NCBI RefSeq assembly: GCF_021190955.1
Contig: NZ_JAIOAO010000001.1
Coordinates: 1 to 64,000, forward strand
Direction of reading: 5' to 3'
From: Parachryseolinea silvisoli
Lineage (GTDB): Bacteria > Bacteroidota > Bacteroidia > Cytophagales > Cyclobacteriaceae
DNA length: 64,000 nucleotides
Below the pieces are notes generated by a model that was not told the DNA's origin, searched no databases, and worked only from the letters and a program-made list of their open reading frames with translations. Shown in pieces: positions 62,443 through 64,000 of the stretch. Numbering within the stretch: the stretch's first letter is position 1; each line of letters opens with the position of its first letter. Both the position numbers and the translations under genes were made by a program.

Positions 62443-62721
62443 TTACAGTTGTTCTCTCCCCTCTATCAGCCGCTGAATGCGTGCCTCGTGCTCTTCCAGC
62501 ATGCGGGCCATGGTACTGCTGGCTTTTTCCATCTGCTCCACTTCACCCTGCAGTATCTCCAGCAGCTTTTGTTGGTCGGCAGGCCACGATTCTTTCCTGA
62601 ACAGCTGCAGCATACCTTTTACCCGAAACAGCGGGCCCCGCAACATCTGGTCGTTGTGAAACGTATACTGCCGTGTCTGCTCATGCACCCATCGCAGGAT
62701 ATCCCCTTCTCTTTCCATCAC
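62443..62721 (-). CDS. Small coiled-coil protein resembling a lone DHp domain
   Basis: A 92-residue all-helical protein. The segment HNDQMLRGPLFRVKGMLQLF resembles the first helix of Bacteroidota histidine-kinase dimerisation domains (H-N-L-R-x-P-...-G-L); a second helix follows (LLEILQGEVEQMEKASSTMA). No ATPase domain is attached. Its His could take a phosphate from another kinase, or the protein may pair with the neighbouring kinase-like protein. Function not known. Confidence 0.6.
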   Translation of the reverse strand: MMEREGDILRWVHEQTRQYTFHNDQMLRGPLFRVKGMLQLFRKESWPADQQKLLEILQGEVEQMEKASSTMARMLEEHEARIQRLIEGREQL

Positions 62722-62757
62722 ACATTCCGTTTATCTCCTTTGTATCGCCGTTGCGCT

Positions 62758-63240
62758 TTATTTCGCCGCACCTTTGATATACTTCATCATCACAATACCG
62801 CTGGACGTATCGAAGCGGATGTTCATACCGTATTCACCGCAGACATTTTCCGCCACGATCGGGATGCCGTACTCCTTCAGCATTTGCCGCGCGATCTGCG
62901 CATTCCGTAGACCGATGTTATAGGCTACCACATTGCCGTCACTCTGCGCCCGGCCGCCAAATATTTTCGCGACCATGTTCCGGCGCTCGGCACCCGCATA
63001 CTCCAGTTTCTCCACCAGCTTCTCGATGGCGATGTTGCCATATTTTGGCGAGGCCAGCCCTTCACCGTTCCACAGCGGCAGCAGGTAATGATTCATGCCG
63101 CCGACGCGTGTCTTTGTATCCCACAGGCATACCGCCACACACGTTCCCAGCAGCGTGGCAATGCACAGGGGCCGCGGCGCCACGTGTAACGTAGCAGGGT
63201 ATAAAAAGACCTTCTCCAAAACCGCTGTGCCGAACACCAT
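62758..63240 (-). CDS. cheD: Chemoreceptor glutamine deamidase CheD
   Basis: A 160-residue enzyme that deamidates Gln residues in chemoreceptors. The active-site cysteine lies in LLGTCVAVCLWD and the His in GGMNHYLLP; later AKIFGGRAQSD and GLRNAQIARQMLKEYGIPIV follow the family. The operon also encodes a chemoreceptor, the expected substrate. No CheA, CheW, CheB or CheR gene lies nearby. It starts 3 bp after the upstream kinase-like gene. Confidence 0.92.
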   Translation of the reverse strand: MVFGTAVLEKVFLYPATLHVAPRPLCIATLLGTCVAVCLWDTKTRVGGMNHYLLPLWNGEGLASPKYGNIAIEKLVEKLEYAGAERRNMVAKIFGGRAQSDGNVVAYNIGLRNAQIARQMLKEYGIPIVAENVCGEYGMNIRFDTSSGIVMMKYIKGAAK

Positions 63241-63243
63241 ATG

Positions 63244-64000
63244 TCAGAAAGCCTCGTCAAACAATATTTCCGAACCGTCTCCACCCAGCAGCGCACGAAA
63301 GCCTTCTTCGCTGGCCTTCACCGGCAGTCTGACCGTAAACGTTACACCCGGTATTTGCGTGGTGACGGCAATCGAGCCGTCGAGCAGCTCCACCAGTGAC
63401 CGGATGACCGACAGGCCGAGGCCGTGGCCCTGGTATTTTTTTACCGTACCAGTATCCAACTGTGTAAAGCGGTCAAAGATGCGCGCAACGTCTTCCTGCG
63501 GTATATCACTCCCGGCATTCGTAATCGAGATCACAAGCTGCTCGTCCGTTATGCGCAGGCTAATCACGACAGCGTCGTTACCGTTGCTGAATTTGATCGC
63601 GTTCGAAACCAGGTTGGCGAGAATGATGCGGAAGTAACGACCGTCGGTCACGAACTGTACTGCTGTGTCACCCCCCACGCGCACCGGCACACCCTTCTTC
63701 TCACGAACCGTTTCGAACGACTGAATGACTTGCTCCAGTACTTGCGACACGCCCACTTCCACCCATTGAGGTGTTACCTGTCCCGCTTCTATTTCGGCCG
63801 CGGTCATGATATTGGTCATCTGAAAGTCCAGGGCGTAGGCTTCGTTATAAATCAGCTTCAGGTTGCGCTGCACATCGGCAGGCAGGCTGCTTTGTTTGTC
63901 TACAATAGTTTGTGTCAGCGCCAGGATCGACGCCAACGGATTATTGATTTCGTTCTTGATATTGCTGATGAAGTGACTCTTCATGGCTTCCGACTGTTCC
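63244..64000 (-). CDS. Histidine-kinase-like protein with Asn at the phospho-acceptor position (5' end beyond window)
   Basis: At least 252 residues; the frame stays open to the window edge and the residues before Met (EQSEA) fit a coiled coil, so the true start is outside. The dimerisation helix reads SHFISNIKNEINNPLAS; the phospho-acceptor His of the usual SHE..xxPL is Asn here. The ATPase domain is complete: N-box LANLVSNAIKFSNG, SITNAGSDIPQEDVARIFDRF and GHGLGLSVIRSLVELLDG. It could bind ATP yet not phosphorylate itself at that site. First visible gene of the CheD/porin/chemoreceptor operon. Confidence 0.85.
   Translation of the reverse strand, partial: EQSEAMKSHFISNIKNEINNPLASILALTQTIVDKQSSLPADVQRNLKLIYNEAYALDFQMTNIMTAAEIEAGQVTPQWVEVGVSQVLEQVIQSFETVREKKGVPVRVGGDTAVQFVTDGRYFRIILANLVSNAIKFSNGNDAVVISLRITDEQLVISITNAGSDIPQEDVARIFDRFTQLDTGTVKKYQGHGLGLSVIRSLVELLDGSIAVTTQIPGVTFTVRLPVKASEEGFRALLGGDGSEILFDEAF

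Noticed and set aside
1-64000. Mobile elements, prophage or antiphage defence islands
   Set aside because: No transposase, integrase, phage structural gene, restriction enzyme or toxin-antitoxin pair could be supported; the only trace is the tRNA-end duplicate.

Overview
The window looks like part of a chromosome from a Bacteroidota bacterium, most likely a Cytophagales relative. The evidence is gene content (HmuY-type haem lipoprotein, six-domain ribosomal protein S1 with a Bacteroidota-style C-terminus, TonB receptors with a carboxypeptidase-like N-terminal domain, NrtR/NadV/NadM cluster) and recurrent Bacteroidota promoter -7 boxes (TAnnTTTG) close upstream of genes, with no obvious reliance on Shine-Dalgarno sequences. 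No species is claimed. Genes are dense and mostly on the minus strand. I see no CRISPR array, intact insertion sequence, phage block or rRNA. Layout: 0-0.15 kb holds the 3' end of a tRNA, two terminators and a decayed second copy of that tRNA end. 0.3-9.4 kb holds a DKNYY-repeat membrane protein, rpsA, an ABC ATPase/TolC pair, an 11-bp-period repeat field, an OmpA-like protein and a two-gene DNA-ligase/exonuclease repair module. 9.6-18.3 kb holds envelope proteins, small stress or small-molecule-binding proteins, an old-yellow-enzyme homologue with changed active-site residues, and an ArsR-type regulator with candidate operators at two promoters. 18.6-31 kb is mainly metabolism: a tandem ABC ATPase, MsrB, a Na+/H+ antiporter, an epimerase, CysH, QueD/FolE, a MarR regulator, and an aconitase carrying a histone-H1-like Lys/Ala/Pro tail of about 130 residues. 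32-53 kb is an iron/haem region. A PepSY membrane protein and a short Fur-like protein are followed by a haem-uptake operon hmuT-U-V-S-receptor-hmuY. Next come a LuxR-type response regulator, a five-gene operon (imelysin, di-haem oxidoreductase, second imelysin, HTTM/gamma-carboxylase-like protein, TonB receptor) and a ferritin. Three promoters here (hmuT, the response regulator and the first imelysin) carry the same 17-bp Fur-like palindrome at the same place, directly after the -7 box. 53-59 kb is an NAD-salvage operon (nadM/Nudix, nadV, prs) with its likely regulator NrtR. Its last gene encodes a protein with a degenerate NMN-adenylyltransferase-like N-terminus joined to a methyltransferase. 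59.4-64 kb is a sensory operon (histidine-kinase-like protein with Asn at the phospho-acceptor position, CheD, a small DHp-like protein, an outer-membrane channel and a chemoreceptor). The kinase-like gene runs off the right edge. The strongest leads are the aconitase tail, the Fur-box-linked imelysin/DHOR/HTTM/TonB operon, the NMNAT-like/methyltransferase protein in the NAD operon, and the CheD/atypical-kinase sensory operon.
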